From assembly GCA_025201365.1 (NCBI GenBank), contig JAIXMF010000004.1, forward strand, positions 1,481,696-1,545,695: a DNA stretch of 64,000 nt. Reading direction: 5' to 3'. The translations under genes were made by a program, and so were the position numbers. The notes below the pieces were generated by a model. That model worked only from the letters and a program-made list of their open reading frames with translations. It made no database searches and had not been told where the DNA came from. Position 1 is the first letter of the stretch, and every line of letters starts with the position of its first letter. Shown one piece after another: positions 34,907-46,722 of this stretch. The DNA comes from Syncephalis plumigaleata. Lineage: Eukaryota; Zoopagomycota; Zoopagomycetes; Zoopagales; Piptocephalidaceae.

Positions 34907-35146
34907 GGCATGGCAATATCCAACTATACTAGTACACTTGTATCATCTACCTTATAGAATTGATGATGATAGTTATTGCTATCAATGAAGGATCCATTAC
35001 TAATACTGAATTGTTATTATTATCATGCTGTGTTAATTGGCATTTCTATGGTGATAATGGTGTTAACAATTGTGTTAATCTATTTATTAATAAACTGCAA
35101 ATGTTAAAGGATAAATGCGCAAATTGGATGGAAAAACACTGTAGTA
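34888..35146 (+). repeat. Dispersed ~250-bp repeat
   Basis: Second full copy of the element at 20,805-21,063, in the same orientation, ending in GCGCAAATTGGATGGAAAAA then CACTGTA. It directly adjoins the Fanzor-like fragment, suggesting that the repeat is, or carries, the end of the element that mobilised it. Confidence 0.75.
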
Positions 35147-35300
35147 TTATTTCTGTCCAATTATTAATGATCAATTGTAAGTGTATAAGTGTGCGTAGAT
35201 TATTTTATTATCGTACTTTCTCCTGAACACGAAATCAGTCAGTGAATTTATCGTTGTATACACTTGTTTCTTTCCCCTTCAACCACTCGATAATTACACC

Positions 35301-36946
35301 ATGACACGCGATTTTATCGATACTATTGATCGAACACCGGCCTATCATGTGTTTATGCAACAGCTGGAGAAGCATCATCAGATGCTAGGGTAAGTAGAAC
35401 CGCTATGTCCAATCTATGTGAATTATTACTCGCTTGACAGCAACAACAATGCTTATCGCGAATAACCTCGTTTATATAGTACGGCTTTGCAACGGGAACC
35501 AGTACTTGGATCGCGTAAGCTGGACATGTTCAAGATCTATCGACTAGTGGTGGAAGCTGGTGGTTGCGAGAAAGTAAGTCCACTGAATCTATACTCGTTT
35601 ATTTGTTGATTCGTTTACAGTACTTAACAATAACAATGACAATAATCACTGACAGGTTAGCCAAGAACGAGGCTGGCGTAAGATCGCTCAGGCATTCGAC
35701 TTGCCTGCCACTTGTACGAATTCGGCATATGTGTTCAAAGCAATCTACTACAAGTATTTACTATCGTTTGAAGAAGTCGATCTATGGAAGCGGACACCTA
35801 CCTCATTGACGCGTGGTGTGGCCTCTCCACGTCAAGCCGGACAACCTATGATAATGCCGCCACAAGGTAGCGTATATATATATATATATATATACACGCA
35901 TACATACAAAATGTTTATTGTATTCTATCTAGTTCCACCTATGGTAGCACGTATGCAAGCTCAAATCTACACGGATCCTATTCCAATCATACCTAGACCG
36001 CAACCACTTCCCGATAGTAAGTGCTGCCAATACATGGACTATATGAATGGATGTAGAACTGTTAGAATTAGATAGACTAATACGCGCGTGTCTACCATTA
36101 GATCTAACAATACGTCAACTTATTGGTCAGGGATCTCAGAGTCGACTATTGTTGGCGATGCGCTCACGTTTACCTAACGAGATTGACTGGGCGTTTAACA
36201 CGCTAATTCGACTGTCGCATCAGGAAGCATTGGACATTTCAAGTATTCCCGAACTACTTGATACGATGCTTAGTTTGGTGCCACGATTGTTGGATTCACA
36301 AAATGATACTGCTAATACGAGTGTTATTCCAAGAGGAGTGATGACACCAGTGGGACTACCGAGATCATTGGAGGAGACAGAGCGTATCTTACAAGTATTG
36401 CACATTATACGGAATTTCTCGTTCTTGGGTGCCAATAAAAGTGTGATCGCTTTTAATTCACGCTGTAAGGAATTGCTACGCGCGGGTATCGCCCTACCGG
36501 CGGACGTATCGAATGTGGAGATTCGTCAATACTGTCTGGACACGGTGGAGAATATTAGCACGCGAATGATACTACGCTCGTCGCAGGATGCGCTGTACAA
36601 ACTATTACAAGAGGAGTTGTTCGGTGCCGATCGACAAGGTATTCTAACGGCGATTCGTGCCTTGACTCGTCTAGCCATGAACGAGCAGAACCTACGCGCG
36701 TTGTCCGATATTAACGAGCGTCTACTCAAACGAATATGGGAACTATTGCTTATACCGGATGAAGAACTGGTGGCCACCATGCTAGACTATCTCTACCAGT
36801 ATACGGGTGTATTCGAGGAGTTAGCCCTTCGACTACCGCGTATTGCCGAGGGAAATGTTGTACGTCGTCTAGTGCAGCTACTTACTTGGACGACACCGGC
36901 AGAACAACGTGCAGCATTACTACGAGAACAACAGCAACAACAACAA

Positions 36947-36978
<32 letters not shown>

Positions 36979-38325
36979 AGCACGACATACCGCAGAACAA
37001 TCTAATGCCAATAAGCCTACTGCACCAGCATCTACTTCAACATCTGCTGCTACTGCTATTGCTACTCCGACTCCTACTCCTGCTACAGCAACACCAACAC
37101 CATCAGTAGACCCGGCAGCTCCAGTGGAAACAACCAATCCCACCGTTGCTTGGTACGTTATTTAGTAATGCTATACCGGTAGAACTCGTCACTAACCCTA
37201 AATGAACGTTAACAATGATTGATTAGGCTTCGTAAAACATTCATCATCGATCCGGAGGCTACCATCGGACTGGCTGATATGTTCTTCGAATACCAGTCAT
37301 TATTTAAGAATGCCGGTCCTGTATTAACAGCAACGGAATTCGTGAATGCCTTCAAGACAACCTTCCCACAAGTATTGATTAATATTGTCCCTACTGGAAC
37401 TGCATCAAGATATCCTTTTATGAATATGAACAATGACTAGAATATAGTTACATGTATTGTTATTGCTTAACCATTTGTATACATTAATTGTTCAGGGATT
37501 CCGTAAGGCAACTGCCGAAGAAATGGCTCAAGCATCACTTACTGCCAATGGCATCACATCTACTGCTAACACCGGCACTACTGCTACTGCTACTGCTACT
37601 GCTACTGCTGCTACAGGAAGTACAAATGCCACTACCGACAATGATACTGATCAACCAATGCAAGGTAAATGGTCATTCATCTATTTATTATAAATATATC
37701 TAATGGTAATCATTGCGTAGATGTCACTTCATTATGTCAATGGCAAGGCTGTACTGAATCCATTACGGATACTGCTTTATTAACACAACACGTCTATAAT
37801 ACGCACGTACAATCACAATCTAATGATACTACACCGCCTTCTCTATCGTGTCAATGGTTAACGTGTAGACAAAGTTTCACACCACCTCATGCACATCGTA
37901 AATTGATGGCGCATTTAACGGTACATATTGCTCAATCTAATATTACAGCACCACAGCCACAGCCACAACTACAACAACCAACATCATCTTCTAATGATAC
38001 CAATACTACAACCAATGCAGTACCAAAACCACCCAATGTATCTACCGTAATTGAACCGGAACTTGTTGGTGTGCCATTAACTTCCTCACTAATATTGCGT
38101 AATCTCGCTCGATATGTCGATAATCATCGATACTTTAAGCCATGGGAGGCACGTCTCGTTGAACTAATGATGCAGCCATCATTATCACGTCATGTTAGTG
38201 CCATCTTTAACGAGATATACTTGCCACAACCTGATGATCCTATGGTTACCTCAATTACTGCAAATATGTTGGCTGCGCAAGGTAACCCTACTGTTTATCC
38301 TCAATCCATGTCGATAGATATATAA
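35301..38325 (+). CDS. RSC9/ARID2-type chromatin remodeller subunit (ARID, RFX-like, C2H2)
   Basis: Eight exons (35,301-35,389; 35,480-35,573; 35,656-35,866; 35,933-36,016; 36,057-37,152; 37,227-37,409; 37,483-37,664; 37,721-38,325) sum to 2,544 nt, 847 residues. Domain order: ARID DNA-binding domain (about 15-110; LDMFKIYRLVVEAGGCEKV, then GWRKIAQAFDLP); helical armadillo-like region (about 160-430); polyGln (about 450-468); RFX-type winged helix (about 523-600; AWLRKTFIIDPEATIGLADM); two C2H2-like fingers (about 650-710; CQWQGC...H...H). This order matches RSC9 and ARID2/BAF200 of the RSC/PBAF class of SWI/SNF complexes, acting in the nucleus. The sixth intron is of AT-AC U12 type and the fourth is only 40 nt. 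The total length is a multiple of three only with these boundaries. Confidence 0.85.
36927..36978 (+). repeat. CAG/CAA run encoding polyglutamine in RSC9-like gene
   Basis: About 17 consecutive CAA and CAG codons. It is likely to vary in length between strains. The reverse-strand polyCys frame is an artefact. Confidence 0.85.
37410..37482 (+). other. U12-type AT-AC intron in the RSC9-like gene
   Basis: The donor ATATCCTTTT is an exact match to the U12 5' splice site. A branch-site-like TTGCTTAAC (one mismatch to TTCCTTAAC) lies at about 37,462-37,470, and the intron ends with TATAC about 12 nt beyond the branch A. Splicing joins TGTASR to LIVQGFRK in frame inside the RFX-like domain. No GT-AG alternative avoids the stop at 37,438-37,440 while keeping the domain. 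Confidence 0.8.
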
Positions 38326-38648
38326 CCAAGTCTACACTTTACATAAAATACGTAAATGATCACTACTACACTATTACGCTACTATTATTTATATAATGTT
38401 ATTATAGCTATTATTATTAGTAGTATTATTATGTGTGGTAATGATGACGATAGTGCTTAAAGCTATCATCATCACTCTCTTGTATACCACCCACCACAAC
38501 ATAAAGAGAAAGAAGACAAAGACAAAAGAAGACAAAGACAAACAAAAACAAAATCAGTAATAGTAATGTAGTAACATAGTAATTAACAAGTATATAAGTG
38601 TATTTATACTACTACTACTACTACTACTATTACTACTGCTACTATCTA

Positions 38649-41600
38649 CTATTTAGAAAGAACGTGATACCATGGATCAATTTGACGAATCCAATCGTCC
38701 ATCTCATTGCGACTCGTTGCTTGTAACATATAAGCATTATTTTTAGTGTATAAGGCAAATACATGTTGTTTCTATCGAGTAATGTAATTAGTGATAATGC
38801 ATAAATTAGATAGAACAAGATGGATATCGTTCCTATGAACTACTCCTCTACTTACCTGTAACATTTGTTCAAGATCAGACTTGTGATCTACGCGCACCAT
38901 AGTTAAATTAATAATACCCAATTCCTGTGTCTCATCCTGAGCTGTATACATGTACATGTAGGGTCGACGAATGACAAAGAAGCGTTTAGTCCACGTATTG
39001 CCGATATCTGTTTCGGGGAAGAATAAATAGCCCTTCTTGGAGATGGTATCACTAGAGAAAGCAAGTAAATAAAATAGTGATTAGCTGTCTCATTATTACA
39101 TAGTTGTATATAAATTGATTACCTTTTGTTCACTACTGTCACCTTGGGAGTAAGTTTTAGTTCCTCTTTTGGTTCCGATAATGTTGAGCATATAGAACTG
39201 GCTGAGGTCATTGAGGTAAGCGCGCTATCGCTATTCTGTTCCGGTAATGGTACTGGTGGTTCTTCCGTAAATACTACATCCTATATCATATTCAATAAAT
39301 GTTAACACATTATTACTATTGTTATTATTCCTATGAACTTACCTGATCATCTGTAAAGGGGAATTTTTGCCATAATCGAGTAAATTTATCGCATAGTTCG
39401 GTGGCTGAATCACCAAGTCGTGGTGTTGGCTCAGCGGGTGGTACGCCCAATAGATCACGTAGTATCAAGTATTGTCGTGTATCATTCGTGCTTTCGATAC
39501 GACGTATTTGCTCGGCCACTCGTCGATACTCATTGACCATGGTGACACCGCGTGGCTTCCAACCATCTAGGAATTCCTCGCCACGAACATACGTTGATGC
39601 TGTGTTGGCACGCCATAGTTCCGATAAATTCTTCGTAATAGGTGGTGTGAGCACCACTTGGAATAGTTGACTGTATTTATCGTAGATCTTGAGTGAACTA
39701 CCGCCGAGGAAACTACGGAAACCGCTCGATCTAGCAGTTCGTTGCGTTTGCCTATCACCAATCTGTAGGGCGACGTTCGTCTCGAATCGAATTGATTCAG
39801 AGCATCGTTGTGCCTCCACCGTGAATACGAGCGTAAGTAGAACACGATGATTAGCCGGTGTGGCTCTGTTGAGGAATTGCGCATTATGCAACGAGCTATC
39901 CCATGATGCTTCCGCTCGCAATACAACGGTACCGTCAAGATTATAGCTGACCTCCTGACCGGGTAGGACATTCAACTTGACATCCATGGCGGTTATTGGT
40001 GCATCGGTCACATGACCCTTACTATCTTGCAATCGTACGCGACCAAGCACGACACTCGTGACGTGCGTCCACTGGAATTGTCGACCCGATGAATGCGTGA
40101 GTGTAATAGCCACACGTCGCTGTAATCCTTGACGTAGAGCGAATGCTCCCATATCATTGGCATTCTGCGCTACAATAACGGTAGGCGCATACTCGCCATT
40201 CTGATCCGGTTCTAGCAGTTGAATCCAAGCGAGTACATCATGGCGTTCCTCAGTGAGTAACTCCTCATCGGAACGACGCTCCGTTTGATTGCCATTCATC
40301 GTGGGTTTACCGCCCTCGACCGGACGAGTTGCATTGGATGGATCCTCGCCACGACCCCATGCGCTAAGTAGCCATGATTTAACACGACCGAACACCTCGA
40401 TTACGAGGAAACCGCTACGCAATTGCTCTATAGTGGCAGATGTTATAGGAATCGATACACTTTGCGAGTAGCCAAAGTAGACCGGCTCATCGTCGGCGAA
40501 TCCGCTAACCAACTCGGTGGTGTATAGCTTGTCACCCGTGGTATTCGGTTTCACCGCGCCCAACGACGATAATCGATACTGGCAGTGTAGTTGTGAGTAG
40601 TCGCGTTCACTGATACCGGTCAATTGATCGATTTGAATCTCGACGAGTAGTTTAGCACCTAGTTCGAGTTTGTTCGGAATAGCATTTGCATTGCCTGCAT
40701 CGCTGTCGCGCCATGGATTATTCGCTTGTGACGTGGACGACGAGTTACCATTGTTGGGAAGCGTTTGTTTTATGGGAATTACGGCCACATCGAGGATACC
40801 GAGTATACGACCGGTACGACGACATACGAGTGGCACTTGGTGACGTTGCGGCATCATGGCCAATAAATTACGAAGATGAGTACGTGCTCCGCCTACAAAT
40901 GTGAACTGCGGTCCGGGTAACTCGTAGAATGGTTCCTCTAGATTGAGATGCTGCGCCAATCGTGGTCGATCAATATAGTTGTACAGGTTACGCATACGTT
41001 TAACACGTTGTCGTAGTCGGTCCAACGACCACACGTAGGAAGAGGCATGACGTTTGTCGAGCACTAGAACACCGATGCATGGTTTATGGGCATCGGCAAG
41101 TGATTCGTCATCCTCGTCGGCCGTCTGCCCAAACACGTCACTATTCGAACTCTCCCAGAAGGAGCGTGGTCGTGTGTAGGGCCACTCTTCAACGACGCAA
41201 TACTGATAGGTGACATTCTTCTGTAGTTCCTTACTAATAACATTGGCCTCTTTCAACAACACGGCATTCGTAAGAACTGTCTCGGCCATATTGATGGAAC
41301 GACGCTGACGAAGTCGTGCAATCACCTTGTTGATCAAGTAGCGTTCACGATCGGTGTAGACACGCATCGGTGCGGTGGCGAGTTTTTTATCACCTGCCGC
41401 GATTCTACGCATACGATCCTCGTAGGCACGTCGTTGCTGGTTAAGTCGCTCGTTCATCTCTTCTCGTGCCGTGCGCAACTCCTCCTCCATACGTTCACGC
41501 TGCGCTTGCAATTCCTCCTCGTTAACCCGACTAATGGTCAAATCACGTATTTTGGCCTCGTATTCGGCGCGTTGTTCATCGATTCGATTGTCCATCTCAT

Positions 41601-44188
41601 CTCTAACCGCTCGTAGCTGTCCCTCGAATTCGCTTTTACCCATATCGCTACGAATGTCGAGATCGTGCAGGACGTCGGATCCAGCCACCGAGCCTAGACG
41701 TGCCTCGCGACGAGCGTAATTCCAATCGGCAACCTCGGATGTCATGGAGGCAACCTCGGATGTCGGCGAATCGGGTCGACTAATATCGTAGTGTGGCGTG
41801 GTGGGAATGCCCTCTCCATCGGCGACCTCTTCGTTTGGATTCTCGTACTGTATTGTACGTATGAGATCCTTCTTGGAAAGACTACGACGAGCTTCTTCGG
41901 GATTGTTAAATCGGAATATATGGTTACCACCGAGAACAATACGGAATCCGCTGCGCAATCGTTTGGCCTTATCGATTTGCAGACCGTTGACCATTACAAT
42001 GCCACCGTCGCCCGGATGCAACGTCACCTTGCCTTGCTCATTCTCAAAGTGACAATGATTCGCCACGATCTTACTGCCGCTAAGCTTGATTTCCGTGTCG
42101 CAATCGTCCTCCATCCTACCCACACGCGTGATACCGGGACGAATTTGGTACACGAGACATTCGGACATGAGCGGGTCCTCGTTGAGATTGACCAGATGCG
42201 GCATCTTCTTTGGCGAGTACAAGCCGACGTTATTCTTCTCCATCATAATGCCGAGATCCTCGAGCATTTTCTCTCGTTCCTCCTGAATACGCTGCGTCTC
42301 ATGAACCTTTTGCTCCCACGTTTGGTTCAACTCGGACATAATCTTCTCGGATTGATTCAATTGCTCGCGAATATTCGAGGCAGGCGTGCCGTGTTTCATC
42401 GCTTCTTCGGGATCGTAGACCGCCAGCTTACTACGTAGCATTTGCAACTCTTCCTTGAGCTCTCGAATAACCTTGGCATTCGGATCCTCGTTAACCACCG
42501 CCTTGTTCTGAATCTTCTTGGCCGCGTACGCATAACGAAGTGTACTAAGCGTTTCATCGTAGTCGGCCGGTGAAATCGCTGCAATCATGGCGGTACGCGA
42601 GTTACCACCAAGCGAGTCCTTAAGCAACCAGGTCAATACGGAATCACGATACGGGACAAAGTTGTCCTTTTTCCCCTTCTTTCCTCCGGTCTTTCCTTCT
42701 TCCGCAAGAGCAGAAATGACTTTACCGAGCGTCGTCAATGATTTATTAATGTTTGCACCTTCCTTAAGTCGAACACCTGTGGCACCGGTTGAATTGGCAC
42801 GTTCACTACCTGCAAGATCGACCAGACTGAATTATAAAGTAATGCAAGGTTAGTTGCCACTTCTAGCATGACTAACTAACTAGCTAGCTAGCTAGTTACC
42901 CACCTGATACGTGAGACTTTTTCCGTTTCCATATCCGTTTCTTTATCGTGACGCTTTTGCGTTACAATAAGCGTGAATACACCATGAGATCGACTGGATG
43001 TTTCATTCATATTGGTGGCGGCAACAGTACGAGTCTATTCGGCATTAATGACAATAAATAAGATAATGGTTATTATTGTCTATTGTCTATTGTCTGTTAT
43101 TCAGTAGTCACACATACCTTGTTACCCTCGTCCATCAACGAGACAATCTCTTCGTATGAATTGACCACTAGTTTCGAGAGATCCTCGACGTACGGACCAA
43201 GCGATGGATGTTCACGTACACGTAGATTGTTCTTGTTTTTCGGATTCAACAAATCACGCACTCGCTCACAGTAGATTTCCATATAGGAGACCTCCACATT
43301 AATTTGTAGGTCGTCGGATGACAGTCGATTGACACGTTCAAATAGTTCCTCGCACGTCAACGGGATAATACCCTTGTCCTCACCGTATCCCACCTATTCC
43401 GCGTTCAATAGACATCATTTCCACACCAAGTGTGTAAGTGGCATGATACTTGTTCATATTGATATTAAGACTAATTACCATTGAATATGATTTACCAGCA
43501 CCGGTTTGACCATCTAAAATGATTACAATAACACGTATAGTTTAGCTGCATTAGCGATCGTGTCTACCATGTGCAGTAAGTATTTATAGGTTTATCGTTA
43601 CTTACAAGCAAAAATACACGTATTATAACCTTCAAAAGCGTGATCGAGCAGTTCTTTGCCCAAATCATTGTAGACAACCGCTTGACTGGCGTAGTTGGGC
43701 GCCTTTGGATCAAATGACCAGTAAGAGTGATCGTAGGCAAACGATTTGACATCGGGTTTAGATGCTGGATCTGCGGGATTTGACGGTCGGGTAATAATAG
43801 TTTGGTTGCCTTCCATGCGAATAAGACATGTGGCACCACGCGCAATTTCTGTAATGTCATATAGAAAAAACAATTAGCCATTCATGTATCCATTAATACT
43901 AATTATATGACACAGTAGCTTTATTGGAGTAGAATAAAACACCAATGCTACTACTAATGCTACTAATTTATTATGAGCAATGGTAACCATCATATAGTAT
44001 TGTACTACCAACTTGGTTACCATCGCTTATCCATCATTTCGAATAGATAACCAATGGCAATGGTCTAGCCATTTATTCTACTCCATCCATAGCATCGTCT
44101 TATTGTATATCGCGTTGTTTCTACAATGTTACTTACCGCGCGAGTTAAGCGGTCGCACACGCACGACCACCTTAATGTTTCCACTCAT
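38649..44188 (-). CDS. Kinesin-3 motor (Unc104/KIF1 type)
   Basis: Nine exons (44,188-44,137; 43,848-43,606; 43,513-43,479; 43,393-43,118; 43,034-42,904; 42,826-39,343; 39,280-39,123; 39,051-38,856; 38,771-38,649) sum to 4,698 nt, 1,565 residues. Motor domain (about 1-360): [13 protein letters not shown]-loop [11 protein letters not shown], switch [12 protein letters not shown], switch [20 protein letters not shown] domain at about 480-580 ([10 protein letters not shown] ... [19 protein letters not shown]). Coiled coils about 670-760, KIF1B/DUF3694 regions about 780-1,200, and a C-terminal PH domain (about 1,450-1,560; [20 protein letters not shown]). This is the layout of long-range endosome and vesicle transporters that bind phosphoinositides through the PH domain. 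The FHIP gene at 7 kb belongs to the opposing dynein-adaptor system. All junctions keep frame over 4.7 kb with no break. Confidence 0.93.
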
Positions 44189-44229
44189 GTTGACTGTTAC
44201 TGATACGCCAGTGGGTTCAAGCCTCTAGA

Positions 44230-45150
44230 TGAATACACAGACGACGAATAGTCGACTCGCTAACTATGCAGATGTGAATAAAACGCAATAGAGAAACATA
44301 CACGTAAAGTCACTATATGCACATAAAGACTTGCACACGCAAGCGCGCACAGTCACAGCCACACTAGACTAGAAACAAGTATATAAATGACTGTAGAAGC
44401 GAATCAGTTAAAGATGATAAAACGATACTAGTGAAAACAAATAAGGGATGGCCGAAGCTGTATGGATGAGAGTGATAATGGTGGAGGTGCATACAAAGAA
44501 GAAGAAAGACCGCCGATAACGATGCAGCGTCACCAAAAAAAAGATGTGCTGATTTGTGTGGATAATGGAGGGGATGAATGTGTGTGTTGTGTGTTGTGTG
44601 TGCAGCCAACACTACTACAACCACAACAACAAATGAAATGACTGGTTCCAGTCGTACAACTACACAAAACAGGCTGGTTCACTAATTACGATAACTTCCT
44701 TCTCTTCCTTTGCCATGCTAACATGTATACATAGATAGATGCATACTATTAGTGATATGCACTCATTTATTCACTCATGTCTTTGTATGTTGATCTATTT
44801 GATAGGACATGTAAGTAAACGGTAGATTTGTATAAATGTAATGACAATTAGTAGTTGAATACATAGTAAAAACAGTGGGATATGCATGATAGTTGCTTAT
44901 GCATTCAAGTGACCCATGGTCATATGAGGGAAAAAGAGGGAAACTAAAAGAAGAAAGAAAGAAAGAAAGAAGAGGAAGGAAAAGGACAAGTAGGATCGAG
45001 ATGAATGATCATGGGACTGCGAGCAACATTGCTAATGAACAACCTGTTTACCACACACACATATATATATATACATACATGATATACGCTAATAGTAGAA
45101 AGAATGGAAATGAAGCAGTGTAATTGGTAACTAGCGAGTATAGCTGTATA
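44230..45150. other. Intergenic between kinesin-3 and mitochondrial L1 genes
   Basis: No supported gene. It contains an AAGAAAG/GAAAGAAA run (44,945-44,985) and a mixed CA/TA microsatellite (45,050-45,080). Confidence 0.5.
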
Positions 45151-45153
45151 TAT

Positions 45154-46470
45154 TTATTCAATATCTTTTAATAAAAGGCCAGGACCACGAGTAGATGAAA
45201 TGTGGACTTGCTCGATAAAAGCTATAAGCAATGATGATGATATTAGTGGATGTTTGTGTAGATATATAATGGTGTAGCTGTACCTTTTTTACCAGTAGGT
45301 GCATGTTCTCGAATGTTTTGTAATAGTGTCTTGACATTAGCTGATATGACTGGTAAGTAACATATTGATTACTCTGTTGATTCATTTACAACTTACCTTC
45401 AATCTCTTCATCACTAAAGTGTAACTAGTAGATCAATTAATAGATGATGATGATAATTAGTAGAGTGAATACATTTCTTGTTAATAAATAATCAAGTAGT
45501 TCATTACTTACCCGTCCAATACCTGTATGAATGATGCCTTGTCGATCAGATCGATAGTCGAAAGATGATTTTGATGCTTGCACTACTGTAGCAATATCAT
45601 CAGTAACTGTGCCTAATTCATAGGAAATAAAGGAATAATGATGTTAATAATGAGCATATCATGTTTATAAGCAAGCTTACCCTTCTTTACCGATGGCATA
45701 AGTCCTTTAGGACCGAGATAACGAGCAATTTTAGCTACTGCTGGCAACATAGCAGGTGTGCAGAGACACTTGTCAAATTTATGTTCACCTGCTTGTACCT
45801 ATATAACATGTCATTGTACATGATCAATACTATTACTATGATGTATCATCAGTAATCGTATACATACACTAGTGACAAGATCCGGTCCTCCTACAATGGC
45901 TGCTCCTGCACTTTTTGCATCTTCAGCGGCTTTTCCCTAACAATAAACAATAGTTTAGAGAAGATACGCGATGAATACAATCAATCAATCATCATCAATC
46001 ATTACCTCTGCAAATACTAGAATGGTCGCTTCTTGTTTGATATTCCTCGGTAGCACGATACTACCACGTACACTTGGATTGTGCTTATCGGTAGCACATT
46101 TGACGTGTACTTCGAATTGTTTATCGGGATAACCAGCATCGAGTGCCTATTATTATCAAACAAATCAATCAATTAATAGGTGAATATAGTGAGTGAGTTA
46201 TCACTACATACACGTAGGATCTTGGTGGCTTCCGGTATTGGTAATGCGTCTGCCTCGGCACGTAGCTGCTTTAGCGTCTTGGTCTTCTTACGCTTATTAC
46301 TAGTACGAACGGTGGCGTAAGATCGAGATGCCACTGGCAATACTCGCTAATATCGCGTATGCTTATCAATCAGTAATAGCACAGTATCAATCACGCGTTA
46401 TACTTACGGAGAATACGCCCGTAGAAGCACTAGTTGTTATACGTGTCCAACTGGCAAGATGCATTGTCAT
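45154..46470 (-). CDS. MRPL1: Mitochondrial large-subunit ribosomal protein L1
   Basis: Multi-exon gene reading leftward from ATG at 46,470 (an in-frame second ATG lies at 46,464). The first exons give a basic presequence, SRSYATVRTSNKRKKTKTLK. Then come L1 signature blocks, separated by short GT-AG introns: FEVHVKCATDKHNPSVRGSI, then IVLPRNIKQEATILVFAE, then GKAAEDAKSAGAAIVGGPDL, then LPAVAKIARYLGPKGLMPSV, then TVTDDIATVV, and the C-terminal HISSTRGPGLLLKDIE. L1 binds 23S-type rRNA at the stalk near the E site; the presequence places this copy in mitochondria. All blocks join without frame breaks, unlike the next two genes. It is divergent from UTP18, with about 250 bases between start codons. 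Confidence 0.88.
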
Positions 46471-46722
46471 AACAACAGTAATAGTAATAGTAATAGTAAT
46501 AATATGGATTCAAAGTGGACACGCTCTCGATTATTGACCAGTTATTTAGCAAAGTGTCCTATGGCTACTACTAAGAAAAGTGAGAGCGAGAGAGGCTGGC
46601 AAGTTCGCTTTTACACATAAAGTGGAGATCAGCTTTTATTTTTTTTTTTTAATTTTCTTTGTAGAATTGCTGATTACCACTCTCTTTTTAATTACTACTG
46701 ACCGTCCCTAACCACGCGTATC

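Noticed and set aside
36793-37143. Minus-strand frame with a run of cysteines
   Set aside because: Antisense of the polyglutamine CAG/CAA tract in the RSC9-like gene.
41791-42438. 215-codon plus-strand frame inside the kinesin gene
   Set aside because: Shadow of the large kinesin exon, which has motor and FHA motifs on the minus strand.
44200-44230. GGTTCAAGCC resembling a tRNA B box
   Set aside because: No matching A box or cloverleaf can be folded around it, and it lies in the 5' region of the kinesin gene.
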